Shown here one piece after another: positions 8,674 through 16,497 of a stretch of 41,097 nucleotides of DNA. Position 1 is the first letter of the stretch, and the number at the start of each line of letters is the position of its first letter. A model generated the notes under the pieces. It was given only the letters and a program-made list of their open reading frames with translations, made no database searches and was not told the DNA's origin. The translations under genes and the position numbers were made by a program. Origin of the DNA: Chthonomonas sp. UBA2387 (GTDB taxonomy: Bacteria; Armatimonadota; Fimbriimonadia; Fimbriimonadales; Fimbriimonadaceae); assembly GCA_002343445.1 (NCBI GenBank), contig DDSP01000059.1, positions 1-41,097 of the forward strand. Direction: 5' to 3'.

Positions 8674-9575
8674 GCGGCCTCGTTCAGGCGCTGGAACCGC
8701 TCGAATGGGGACAGGACTTCGGTGATGCGGACGCCAAAGTTGTCTTCGATCACGACGACTTCGCCGTGAGCGACCAGTCGGCCGTTGACCATGACGTCGA
8801 TCGGTTCGCCAGCGATCTTGTTCAGTTCGACGATGGAGCCTGTGCCCAGATCGAGCACGTCTTTGACCATCATCTTGGATCGCCCGAGTTCCACGCTGAT
8901 TTCCAGCGGGATGTCCATCAGGATGTCGAGGCCAGGCACGCCATCCGGAAGCATGGGGTGGCCCCCTGCCTCGAACGCGGCGGCCTTCTTGTTGTGGTCG
9001 GAGTCATCGTCTCGGTCGCTGTGGGCGACTCCGGCGATGGCCGAGCCACACTCGGCGTCGAACAGCCACACGACTTCCCCATCCACGCCGGGTCCCTTGG
9101 CCGAAGCGCGGCAGCGGAACAGGTCCTCGGACTTCTGGAAGTTCCGGGGGAACGTGAGGTTCTGGAACCGGATCATCAAGCCGGTGGCGACAGCAGGCTC
9201 GCTGTGCATCGTGCCCATCGCCATGCAGATGCCCTGGACAATGGCCTCGAAGATCGGTCGGAGGTCGGACACCATGTCCTCGTCCACCTCGGTGACCTCC
9301 TCGTCGCGGGCAAGGGAGGCCAGTTGCGCCACCGTATCGCCGCCGATGATCACGATCTGCTTGCTCTCGGGCGTGTGCGAGAAGGCGAACTGGATGAACG
9401 CGAGCGCATCGGTGGCTTCGCCGTACAGGTCCGTTGTCTTGGCGATGCGGACTTCCTGATCGCCGAACGTGAACGAATGTCCGGCGGCTTCGCTCACCGT
9501 GGTGGACACGGTCTGCCAAATCTGGTGCTGCGCGTTCTCCAGCTTGGGAACAAGGTCGAGAGGCTTGTAGGACAT
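8670..9575 (-). CDS. fliN: Flagellar C-ring switch protein FliN/FliY
   Basis: 301 residues, much longer than a classical FliN (about 100-140). The C-terminal region (roughly 217-288) is a SpoA/FliN domain: LDILMDIPLEISVELGRS, then VLDLGTGSIVELNK and GEPIDVMVNGRLVAHGEVVV. The N-terminal 200 residues resemble in layout the CheC-like half of FliY (segment DLRPIFEAIVQGICMAMG), but the paired CheC phosphatase motifs are not clearly kept, so phosphatase activity is uncertain. Sits in the C ring with FliM and sets rotation direction. Starts 3 bases after the fliM stop. Confidence 0.88.
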   Translation of the reverse strand: MSYKPLDLVPKLENAQHQIWQTVSTTVSEAAGHSFTFGDQEVRIAKTTDLYGEATDALAFIQFAFSHTPESKQIVIIGGDTVAQLASLARDEEVTEVDEDMVSDLRPIFEAIVQGICMAMGTMHSEPAVATGLMIRFQNLTFPRNFQKSEDLFRCRASAKGPGVDGEVVWLFDAECGSAIAGVAHSDRDDDSDHNKKAAAFEAGGHPMLPDGVPGLDILMDIPLEISVELGRSKMMVKDVLDLGTGSIVELNKIAGEPIDVMVNGRLVAHGEVVVIEDNFGVRITEVLSPFERFQRLNEAA

Positions 9576-9578
9576 GGG

Positions 9579-10625
9579 TTACTCTTGAACGATGGGGCGG
9601 GTGACGGTAAAAACGACGCGGTTGCCGTCTCGGGCCGCAACGCCCCGATACTTCGGAACGTCGCCCACGAGAAAGGCGAGGTCTTGGTTGGTGCGCTGGT
9701 TGAGGACGATCGTGTCGCCCGCGCTCAGGGCCAAAAAGTCGCGGAAAGAGATGTTTCGCTTGCCGAGTTCGACGCGGCAATCCACCGTGGCTCGGCTGAT
9801 TTGCGCGGCCAACTGCTTCTTGATCGTCGCGTTGACGCGGCGGTTGTTGGCCGCGAACCACTTCTGCGCGCTCAGCTTGGCCGTGATCGGTTTGAGGATC
9901 AGGTAGGGGATGCACAGGCTCATCGCGCCGCGGAGGTTGCCGATCTTGACCTCGAAGAGGATGCTCACCACGATGTCGTTCGGCGGTGCGATCTGCACGA
10001 ACTGCGAGCTGGTCTCGATGCTCTCGATGCTGGGCTTGACGACCACGACGCCCTCCCAGGCGGTTTGCAGGGCCGTCAGCATCCGCTCCAGGGTCTGCAG
10101 AATCAGCGGACGCTCGATATCGGTGAGCACGGTTCGGTTGATCGCCCGCCCCGGCCCTCCGAGCAGTCGGTCCACGACCGCGAAGATCAGGGCAAACTCG
10201 ATCTCCAAAACGGCGTTGCCGTTGAGGGGCAGGAGCGAAAGCTTGGTGAAGACCGACTTGTTCAGGCTGCGGAGGTACTCCTCGAACGGGACCTGTTCCA
10301 GCGCGACGAGCTCGATGCTGATGGGGCTGCGCAGATATGCCGACAATCCCGATGTGGCGTGCCTCGCGAACGTCTCGTGCAACATCTGGAGCGTGCGAAG
10401 CTGATCCTTGCTGAACTTGTCGGGCCTTCGGAAGTCGTAGACCTCGTAAGCGACCGTGTGCTTGGAATTGCGGCCTCGGGTGGTGTGGCCGACCGGTCCG
10501 GCCGCTTTGCCTTGCCCGGTTTTGGGTTCGGCGGCGGGCTCACGAACGGCGGCGGCACCCTCAGGCTCATCCGAGAGGGATTGCAGCAGGGCCTCGATTT
10601 CGGCTTGCGAGAGGATGTCCGACAC
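9579..10625 (-). CDS. fliM: Flagellar motor switch protein FliM
   Basis: Binds CheY-P and links it to the switch. From the GTG at 10623-10625 it is 348 residues and begins SDILSQAEIEALL, the conserved CheY-binding N-terminus, which decides the start; the frame is open 17 codons further to a TTG, which is less likely. A flexible Pro/Ala-rich linker follows (about 18-45), then the CheC-like middle domain with NKSVFTKLSLLPLNG and DRLLGGPG, and a C-terminal SpoA domain (GKRNISFRDFLALSAGDTI). First gene of the visible fliM-N-O-P-Q-R-flhB run. The 129 bases between this and the FKBP gene hold no clear promoter. Confidence 0.94.
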   Translation of the reverse strand: MSDILSQAEIEALLQSLSDEPEGAAAVREPAAEPKTGQGKAAGPVGHTTRGRNSKHTVAYEVYDFRRPDKFSKDQLRTLQMLHETFARHATSGLSAYLRSPISIELVALEQVPFEEYLRSLNKSVFTKLSLLPLNGNAVLEIEFALIFAVVDRLLGGPGRAINRTVLTDIERPLILQTLERMLTALQTAWEGVVVVKPSIESIETSSQFVQIAPPNDIVVSILFEVKIGNLRGAMSLCIPYLILKPITAKLSAQKWFAANNRRVNATIKKQLAAQISRATVDCRVELGKRNISFRDFLALSAGDTIVLNQRTNQDLAFLVGDVPKYRGVAARDGNRVVFTVTRPIVQE

Positions 10626-10754
10626 GGTGTTTGCTACCCGAGACCCTATGTGGGTCGTCAGTAGGTGTATCGGCAATCCTCCCGGTTTCTACAGACCGTG
10701 CCCGCGCATTCTTTGACAGTTTCCTTTAGGTTTTGCGCTTGGGGAGTCCCAGGT

Positions 10755-11168
10755 TCAAGGTCGCCCGGTGCGTTGGATCTTCAACACCAACAACCGGTAG
10801 GTCATCGGGTCGGAGGTTCCTTGCGCGGGCTTCAGGCCGGGCATGGCAACGTCGGCCCGCATGAGCCCGGTGCGACGTGTCTCGCCAGGCTTTGCCCCGA
10901 TCAGGCTCTCGGTGAGGGCCGTGGGCGTTCCCGCCGCGCCGAGGCGCACCGTGTAGGGCATGCCTCGCCGCTCGGAGTTGGCGACCTCTCGGCCCTTGGT
11001 CGTCGTAGCGACGAAGTGGAAGGTGACCAAGTCGCCGGGAGCGGCCTCCTCGACCTGAGTCGTCGGAGAGGCTATGGGGGCCGATTCGGCAGGCTTGGGC
11101 GCGACGACCGAAGTCCCCGAGCCCAGCAGGCCCAAACCCATCGTGACAGCGGCGATCCAGTCGCTCAC
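10755..11168 (-). CDS. FKBP-like exported protein (putative peptidyl-prolyl isomerase)
   Basis: 137 residues from a GTG start at 11166-11168, chosen because it gives an N-terminal hydrophobic segment (WIAAVTMGLGLLGSGTSVVA) followed by a Pro/Ala-rich spacer, like a secretion signal. The frame is open upstream, but that would overlap the divergent rbsK start. The mature part has FKBP-fold cues: a GDLVTFHFVATTTKGREVANS strand-turn and a SLIGAKPGE turn resembling 'gl..MkpGEkr'. Several FKBP active-site aromatics are not obvious, so isomerase activity is not assured. Same strand as the flagellar block, 129 bases upstream of fliM. Confidence 0.6.
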   Translation of the reverse strand: MSDWIAAVTMGLGLLGSGTSVVAPKPAESAPIASPTTQVEEAAPGDLVTFHFVATTTKGREVANSERRGMPYTVRLGAAGTPTALTESLIGAKPGETRRTGLMRADVAMPGLKPAQGTSDPMTYRLLVLKIQRTGRP

Positions 11169-11211
11169 ATCTTGTAGGACGATACCGAATGTTCCAAAGC
11201 CGCGCGTCGGG

Positions 11212-11217
11212 AATACT
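11212..11217 (+). promoter_or_regulatory. -10-like element before rbsK
   Basis: AATACT ends 6 bases before the GTG of rbsK and no Shine-Dalgarno sequence intervenes, matching the leaderless arrangement seen at other genes in the window. Confidence 0.35.
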
Positions 11218-11223
11218 CGAGAA

Positions 11224-12129
11224 GTGAACTCAGCTCGCGTACTCGTCGTCGGCAGCGCCAACATGGACTTGGTCGCCCGAGTGCCACGGTTCCCTCAACC
11301 CGGCGAGACCCTGTTCGGCACGACGTTCGCGACGTTTCCCGGGGGCAAGGGAGCGAACCAGGCGGTCGCCGTCGGACGTTTGGGCGGTTCGATCTCGTTC
11401 GTCGGATGCGTCGGGGACGACGACTTCGGGCGCTCGTTGCTGGAGAGCCTGCGCGAGTCGGGGGCGGATTGCTCGCTGGTCGAGACCGTGACGACGAGTA
11501 CTGGAACGGCGATCATTCTGGTGGACGACGACGCCGAGAACCAGATCGTGGTGATTTCGGGTGCCAACGCTTGTTTGAGCCCCGAGGCCGTCTCGTCGGC
11601 GGTGGACTCTGTCGGGCCGGCCGTCGCCCTTTTCCAGTTGGAGGTGCCTCTTGCGGCTGTCGCGGCTGGACTTCGTCGTGCCAAGGCTCTAGGCGCGACC
11701 ACGATTCTGAATCCCGCCCCCGCCCAGCCACTCGACGATGCGATCCTCGCCCATGTGGACGTGCTTACGCCCAATCAGACCGAAGCCGCACTCCTCGTGG
11801 GACGGGCCGACGCCCCTGAAGCGCTGTGCGACGCTCTGTTGGCCCGAGGCGTGGGAACGATCGCGATGACGCTTGGCGCGTCCGGCAGCCTGGTCGCCAC
11901 CCCATCGGGCAAGGTCCACGTCCCCTCGATTCGCGTGGACGCCGTGGACACGACGGCGGCGGGCGACGCGTTCAACGGCGCGCTGGCTCTGTTCTTGGCC
12001 CAGGGCGAGCCGCTCGAACACGCTGTGGCGATGGCCAACCGGGCCGGAGCCCTCGCAGCGACTCGACCCGGGGCGCAGGCGTCTCTCCCTTCGATGGCCG
12101 AACTGGCCGTGACACTCGGGCCTTGCTAG
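11224..12129 (+). CDS. rbsK: Ribokinase (PfkB family)
   Basis: 301 residues from the GTG at 11224 (NSARVLVVGSANMDLV). It phosphorylates ribose or a related sugar at O5 using ATP. Visible are the sugar-binding N-terminus (GSANMDLVARVPRFPQPGET), PfkB signature 1 (PGGKGANQAVAVGRLGG) and signature 2 with the catalytic aspartate and anion hole (DTTAAGDAFNGALA). The close match to the ribokinase pattern (NxDL, GGKGANQA) favours ribokinase over fructokinase, but the substrate is inferred. No ribose transporter or repressor is adjacent. Divergent from the FKBP-like gene. Confidence 0.88.
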   Translation: MNSARVLVVGSANMDLVARVPRFPQPGETLFGTTFATFPGGKGANQAVAVGRLGGSISFVGCVGDDDFGRSLLESLRESGADCSLVETVTTSTGTAIILVDDDAENQIVVISGANACLSPEAVSSAVDSVGPAVALFQLEVPLAAVAAGLRRAKALGATTILNPAPAQPLDDAILAHVDVLTPNQTEAALLVGRADAPEALCDALLARGVGTIAMTLGASGSLVATPSGKVHVPSIRVDAVDTTAAGDAFNGALALFLAQGEPLEHAVAMANRAGALAATRPGAQASLPSMAELAVTLGPC

Positions 12130-12159
12130 AATGAGGCTAGACCCCTTTTGGGTAGGTCT

Positions 12160-13860
12160 ATGGCAACCTCTTCAGCCCTCGACCCTTCCGCAACTGCGGA
12201 GCGCGATGCCTTTCCGGCCGTCGGCTCCACGCGATGGGCGCTGAACATTCTGCTCATCGCAGCCGCCGCCGTCTTGGCGACGGCCGTTGGCTATTCGTCG
12301 CGTCCGCCTGACTCGACCGTTGCGAGCTTCTGGCCGGTCACTGGAATCGCACTGGCGGCCATGGTACGGCTGGGACGGCGCATTTGGCCGGGCCTTCTCC
12401 TCGGTGCCACGCTGGGCGCCATGTTGGGTGGCGCTCGGTTCGCCCTGGCGCTCGGCGGCGCGGCGGGAACGACCTTGGCGATTCTGGCCGCAGCCACCGC
12501 CCTTGAGCACCTCCAGTTCCGAGCCGAGCTCAAGCGGACGCAGGACATCGTGGCGTTGATCGGATGCGCGATGCTGGTGGAAGCGCTGATCGCCGCTTTT
12601 GTCGGAACGAGCCTGCTGGCTTTGGTCGGGGTGGCCAACGCCTCCAACTGGCTTTCGGTGGCAAGCACATGGTGGATTGGAGACGTGCTTGGCATCCTGC
12701 TGGTCGCGCCCCTCGCTCTGCACCTGACGCAGCCACGCGCTCGGTGGAAGGGCGTGTGGACAGAACTGCTGACCACCAAAGTCGCCACCATTCTTGTCTG
12801 CATACTGGTCTTCCGCACCGGCGCCGGCGACCTCTACCCGGTGAAGTTCCTCCTCTTTCCAGTGGCGTTGTGGGCTGCGCTGCGTTCTGGAGTCGTCGGG
12901 GTATCGGCGACCAACCTGGTGGTGGGTTGGTTCATCTTCGCTTGGGCCGCCCCGGGCCCCGGCACGCCGGCCGCCCTGATGTCCCCTGCGATGGTGATGG
13001 GTTCTTTCCTGCTGGTTCTATCGGGCTCCGGCTTGACTCTGGCGTGTGCCGTCGCCGAAGCCAAAGAGGCCGACCGAGCCATGAGGCAATCGGAAGCACG
13101 GCACCGGAACACCCTCGAACGCCGTGTCGTCGAGCGAACCGCCGAACTGCGAACCCTGAACGCTGAGCTTGAATCGTTCAGCTACTCGGTCGCCCACGAC
13201 CTGCGCGGGCCTCTTCGGACCATTGGAGGATTCGCGCAGATCGTGCTCGACGAAGAGGGGTCAAGGTTGCGCGAGGAAAGCCAAGACCTGCTCCACCGAG
13301 TCCATGCCGCAGCCGTCAGAATGGGACGGTTGGTGGATTCGCTGCTCAGCCTGAGCCGCATCAACCGAAGCGATCTGCAGAGGACGCGATTCGACATCAG
13401 TGCCGTAGCCCGGGAGGTGGCCACCGAAATCAACGAAGGGTCGGAGGTGGCAATGGAGTGGAGAATCCAGCCCGAGTTGACCGCGTTTGGCGACTCCAGG
13501 CTCGTCCGGCTCGTCATCGCCAACCTCTTCGAGAATGCCGTCAAATTCTCGTCGCCCTCGTCCACAAGGATCGTCGAGTTCGGAGAAGTCGAGTTGCAGG
13601 GCGAATCGGCCTTCTACGTCCGGGACCACGGCGTCGGGTTTGATCCCGCATTCGCAGGCAAGCTGTTCCTTCCCTTCCATCGTCTCCACTCGCGGAGCGA
13701 ATTCGAGGGAGAGGGCATTGGGCTCGCCACTGCGGAACGCATCATTCGGCGGCACGGTGGCCGCATTTGGGCCGAGGGCGAACCGGGAGTCGGAGCAACC
13801 TTCTATTTCACGGTTTCGGTCCTCTGTCCCACCTCCGAGCCAGACCAACCCAGCGGGTAA
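12160..13860 (+). CDS. MASE1-domain sensor histidine kinase
   Basis: 566 residues from the ATG at 12160 (a TTG four codons earlier is possible). Residues about 20-300 form a multi-helix membrane sensor of the MASE1 type (PVTGIALAAMVRLGRRIWPGLLLGA; WWIGDVLGILLVAPLAL). A short coiled-coil leads to the HisKA domain with the phospho-acceptor His346 in SVAHDLRGPLR. The HATPase domain has an N box (NLFENAVKFS), G1 (DHGVGFD) and G2 (GEGIGLAT). The sequence around the acceptor His resembles phytochrome-like bacterial kinases. No receiver or partner regulator lies nearby, so it is an orphan kinase; the signal is unknown. The oxidoreductase that follows starts 9 bases after the stop and is probably co-transcribed. 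Confidence 0.9.
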   Translation: MATSSALDPSATAERDAFPAVGSTRWALNILLIAAAAVLATAVGYSSRPPDSTVASFWPVTGIALAAMVRLGRRIWPGLLLGATLGAMLGGARFALALGGAAGTTLAILAAATALEHLQFRAELKRTQDIVALIGCAMLVEALIAAFVGTSLLALVGVANASNWLSVASTWWIGDVLGILLVAPLALHLTQPRARWKGVWTELLTTKVATILVCILVFRTGAGDLYPVKFLLFPVALWAALRSGVVGVSATNLVVGWFIFAWAAPGPGTPAALMSPAMVMGSFLLVLSGSGLTLACAVAEAKEADRAMRQSEARHRNTLERRVVERTAELRTLNAELESFSYSVAHDLRGPLRTIGGFAQIVLDEEGSRLREESQDLLHRVHAAAVRMGRLVDSLLSLSRINRSDLQRTRFDISAVAREVATEINEGSEVAMEWRIQPELTAFGDSRLVRLVIANLFENAVKFSSPSSTRIVEFGEVELQGESAFYVRDHGVGFDPAFAGKLFLPFHRLHSRSEFEGEGIGLATAERIIRRHGGRIWAEGEPGVGATFYFTVSVLCPTSEPDQPSG

Positions 13861-13869
13861 CTTGCCGTG

Positions 13870-14997
13870 ATGCGCACGATGCGGTTCGGAGTGATCGGTG
13901 GCGGCCTGATGGGTCGCGAGTTCGCCAGTGCGGCGGCCCGGTGGCTGCACCTTTTGGAGCCGATCTCCAAGCCCGAGATCGTCGCCATCGCCGACCCTTC
14001 GGCGGAGGCGCGGGCCTGGTTCGAGGGTCACCACGCTCTGCGGCTCTCCACCCCCGACTTTCGCGAAGTCGTCTCGCACCCGGAGGTGGATGCCCTCTAC
14101 ATCGCGGTGCCGCACGACCTCCACGAGGAGGTCCTGTGCCATGCGATCCCCTCTGGCAAGGCGATACTCGCCGAGAAGCCCTTCGGCATCGATCTGGCCG
14201 CCAACCAAGCGATCATGGACTGCTTGGCCGCGCACCCCGAGACGTTCGTGCGGTGCTCCTCCGAGTTTCCCTTCTATCCCGGCGCGCAGCGCATCGTGCG
14301 TCTCGCCCATGAGGGGGCGTTCGGAAAGATCATCCAGGTGCATGCCGGGTTCCGCCACAGTTCCGACCTCGACCCGCTCAAGCCCATCAACTGGAAGCGG
14401 CAGCGTGCTCGGAACGGCGAATACGGTTGCATGGGCGACCTGGGTCTCCACGTCGTCCACCTGCCCTTCCGGCTCGGCTGGCTGCCTTTGGACGTCCGGG
14501 CGGTACTGAGCAACATCGTCCCCGAGCGACCGGACGGCAAAGGAGGGACCGCCCCGTGCGACACGTGGGACAACGCCCTGCTGGTCTGCGACGGGACGGA
14601 CGGGCAACAGAACTTCCCGATGATCCTGGAAACCAAACGGATCGCGCCCGGGGAGACGAACACTTGGTTCATCGAGGTGCAAGGTACGCGCGCTTCGGTT
14701 CGCTATTCGACGAAACGCCCCAAGACGCTGGAGACGCTCCGCTACGAGCCCGGCACGCCGCAGGAGTGGCGAACCGAGGACCTTGGCTACGCCTCCGCGC
14801 ACAAGACCATCTCGGGCGGCATCTTCGAGTTCGGGTTCTCCGATGCGCTGCTCCAGATGTGGGCGGCCTTCATGGTGGAAGCTTCGGGTTCACAACCACC
14901 GTTTGGGTGCGCCAAGCCGGAAGAGGCGCGGATGAGCCACCGGCTGTTCACCGCGGCCCTTGAATCACACGTAGACAAGTCCGTTGTTAGGGTGTGA
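13870..14997 (+). CDS. Gfo/Idh/MocA family oxidoreductase
   Basis: 375 residues. NAD(P)-dependent sugar or inositol dehydrogenase-like enzyme. The N-terminal Rossmann fold has GVIGGGLMGREFA, an acidic strand end (VAIADPS) and the family motif AILAEKPFGIDL with the conserved EKP lysine. The C-terminal alpha/beta domain includes GCMGDLGLHVVHLPF, where the GDLG.H histidine aligns with the usual catalytic region. GTG 13867, ATG 13870 and ATG 13879 are all possible starts; 13870 is a compromise. The substrate is not predictable. A strong hairpin lies after the stop. Confidence 0.9.
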   Translation: MRTMRFGVIGGGLMGREFASAAARWLHLLEPISKPEIVAIADPSAEARAWFEGHHALRLSTPDFREVVSHPEVDALYIAVPHDLHEEVLCHAIPSGKAILAEKPFGIDLAANQAIMDCLAAHPETFVRCSSEFPFYPGAQRIVRLAHEGAFGKIIQVHAGFRHSSDLDPLKPINWKRQRARNGEYGCMGDLGLHVVHLPFRLGWLPLDVRAVLSNIVPERPDGKGGTAPCDTWDNALLVCDGTDGQQNFPMILETKRIAPGETNTWFIEVQGTRASVRYSTKRPKTLETLRYEPGTPQEWRTEDLGYASAHKTISGGIFEFGFSDALLQMWAAFMVEASGSQPPFGCAKPEEARMSHRLFTAALESHVDKSVVRV

Positions 14998-15001
14998 TTT
15001 G

Positions 15002-15023
15002 GGCCCGGCGGTGAAGCCGGGCC
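15002..15023. terminator. Perfect 8-bp hairpin between convergent genes
   Basis: GGCCCGGC and GCCGGGCC enclose the loop GGTGAA, four bases after the oxidoreductase stop. Neither flank has a T-run, but the position between two convergent genes supports a bidirectional terminator. The rest of 14998-15102 shows nothing else. Confidence 0.5.
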
Positions 15024-15102
15024 GTTGTGGGGTGGTGCGCAAACGAGGACCGCACTGTCCGACTATCCACCACCATCGTCAAAAAACCGTCAAAGACTGG
15101 AC

Positions 15103-16356
15103 TCAACGCGCAACAGGAAACACTTTTGGCGCTGTGGTGAGCGAGAACTCGATCCCGGCCACCTTGAACGCCAGTTCCCCGAACGCGGCTTGGTTCTTGC
15201 GACCCGCGGGCAACGAGATCGAGGTGCGCCGCATTCCTTTCTGAGCGCCGATCGCGTGCCACGTCGAGCCGCGAAAGTCCAAGGTGTCGCTCTCGGCCAC
15301 CCACATGCGGGCCGACTCTACGTGTTGCCGCAATCCATCCATCGTCAGCGTGCGATCCGACCAAGTCCAACGAACGGTTGGGAATCCACCGTCGGTCGCG
15401 AGTGCGTGGCCAAACGCGGCGAGCGTGGGAACCCACTGATCCTGGCTGCCCAGGTCGTGCCCCGCATTGGGGACGACGCGAGCCGACTTCCGCCCGCCGA
15501 GGGCGTCCCAGTAGATCGTCATGGCGTCCACGGGCCAATAGGGATCGTTCGAACCGGTGAGAATGAGCTTCGGGACCTCCAAGGCGCGCCGGTAGGCGAA
15601 GGGATCCACATGGGCGATGAGTTCCTGTCCTTTGGGGGACGCGATCTTCTCCAACAGGCCTGCTCGTGCGTAGTCGGAGATCTGTTCGCTGTGCCCACCC
15701 GCAAACGTCTCGGCCTGACGCAGCATCTGGGCGACCAGGTTCAGGTTGTCGTACACCATGGGCGCGAGGCCCACAACGCGTCGGTCGCCGACGGCGCCCG
15801 CCAGCCACGTGGTCCAGCCTCGCTTGCTCGCCCCGTTCAGGATGAAGCGCCGCGTCTTGGTGTGGGCGACCACGGCATCCATCGCTCGGACCGTGGACTT
15901 GACCATCGGATAAAGGAGCGGCCAGTCCCCGTCGCCGTCCTCGATGTACTGAAGGAACGTATAGGCGATCAACGCGTCCTCCTTCAGGCCGTTGAACAGC
16001 GGCTGGTTGGGTATGTCGAAGAGGATGTGCACCGGGAGCCCCGAGAGGTTGGCGATGCGCCGAGCCAGAGCCAGATCGGCCGCGTTGGGGTCGCCCCCCG
16101 TGATGTGCAGGTAGCCCAAGTCGCTGGCGGGCTCGATGGGTTTTTCGGGCTCGACGACCACGATGCGGTGCTTCCAAGGGATGCCGCGCCACGTGTGCGA
16201 TGTCATTTGAATCTGGGTGCAGCCATCGTAGGGCTCCCCGATGCGAGCCTCGTAAGTGTCGTCGGATTGGTTCACGTAGGCGAGCAAGCCTCCCGATTGA
16301 GTCGTTGCTGGCGGCGTTTGCGCCAGGGCGATTCCAGCGATGAGCAGGGCCAACAT
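15103..16356 (-). CDS. PhoPQ-activated pathogenicity-related (PqaA-like) secreted hydrolase
   Basis: 417 residues with a short signal peptide (MLALLIAGIALAQ). Matches the PhoPQ-related protein family, an alpha/beta-hydrolase fold: the nucleophile-elbow motif ILNGASKRGWTTW with Ser177, an acidic residue in the GSNDPYWPVDA segment, and His in the NAGHDLG loop, together forming a likely Ser-Asp-His triad. The N-terminus carries the conserved HTWRG.PWKH segment. The family was named from Salmonella PqaA, but activity is not well defined; in environmental bacteria it is common and need not be a virulence factor. The start follows a TAGCCT hexamer by 7 bases. Confidence 0.85.
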   Translation of the reverse strand: MLALLIAGIALAQTPPATTQSGGLLAYVNQSDDTYEARIGEPYDGCTQIQMTSHTWRGIPWKHRIVVVEPEKPIEPASDLGYLHITGGDPNAADLALARRIANLSGLPVHILFDIPNQPLFNGLKEDALIAYTFLQYIEDGDGDWPLLYPMVKSTVRAMDAVVAHTKTRRFILNGASKRGWTTWLAGAVGDRRVVGLAPMVYDNLNLVAQMLRQAETFAGGHSEQISDYARAGLLEKIASPKGQELIAHVDPFAYRRALEVPKLILTGSNDPYWPVDAMTIYWDALGGRKSARVVPNAGHDLGSQDQWVPTLAAFGHALATDGGFPTVRWTWSDRTLTMDGLRQHVESARMWVAESDTLDFRGSTWHAIGAQKGMRRTSISLPAGRKNQAAFGELAFKVAGIEFSLTTAPKVFPVAR

Positions 16357-16363
16357 GGTTCAA

Positions 16364-16369
16364 AGGCTA
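16364..16369 (-). promoter_or_regulatory. -10-like element before the PqaA-like gene
   Basis: TAGCCT on the minus strand keeps the T-A....T pattern and ends 7 bases before the ATG at 16356. Weak on its own; included because its spacing matches other genes here. Confidence 0.25.
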
Positions 16370-16497
16370 CCCTTCGACGACGTTTTCCACACAAACTTCA
16401 GTGAAATCGAGTGGATTCCGGCCAAGAATGGTGTAAAACAGAGCGAAGTCCGCAGAGCGGATCGTTTGCCGACGAATGGATGGAGCGGTATAGACGA

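Noticed and set aside
8766..10664. 632-codon open frame on the plus strand opposite fliN and fliM
   Set aside because: Antisense shadow of two clearly recognised flagellar genes in GC-rich DNA; low-complexity His/Asp/Arg-rich protein with no domain.
10626..10676. 17-codon N-terminal extension of FliM from a TTG
   Set aside because: FliM proteins begin at SDILSQ; GGGAGG lies only one base before the TTG, too close to act as ribosome binding site.
10740..10780. T-arm-like GGTTCAAGG as a possible tRNA remnant
   Set aside because: No acceptor, D or anticodon stems around it; part lies in the FKBP coding end.
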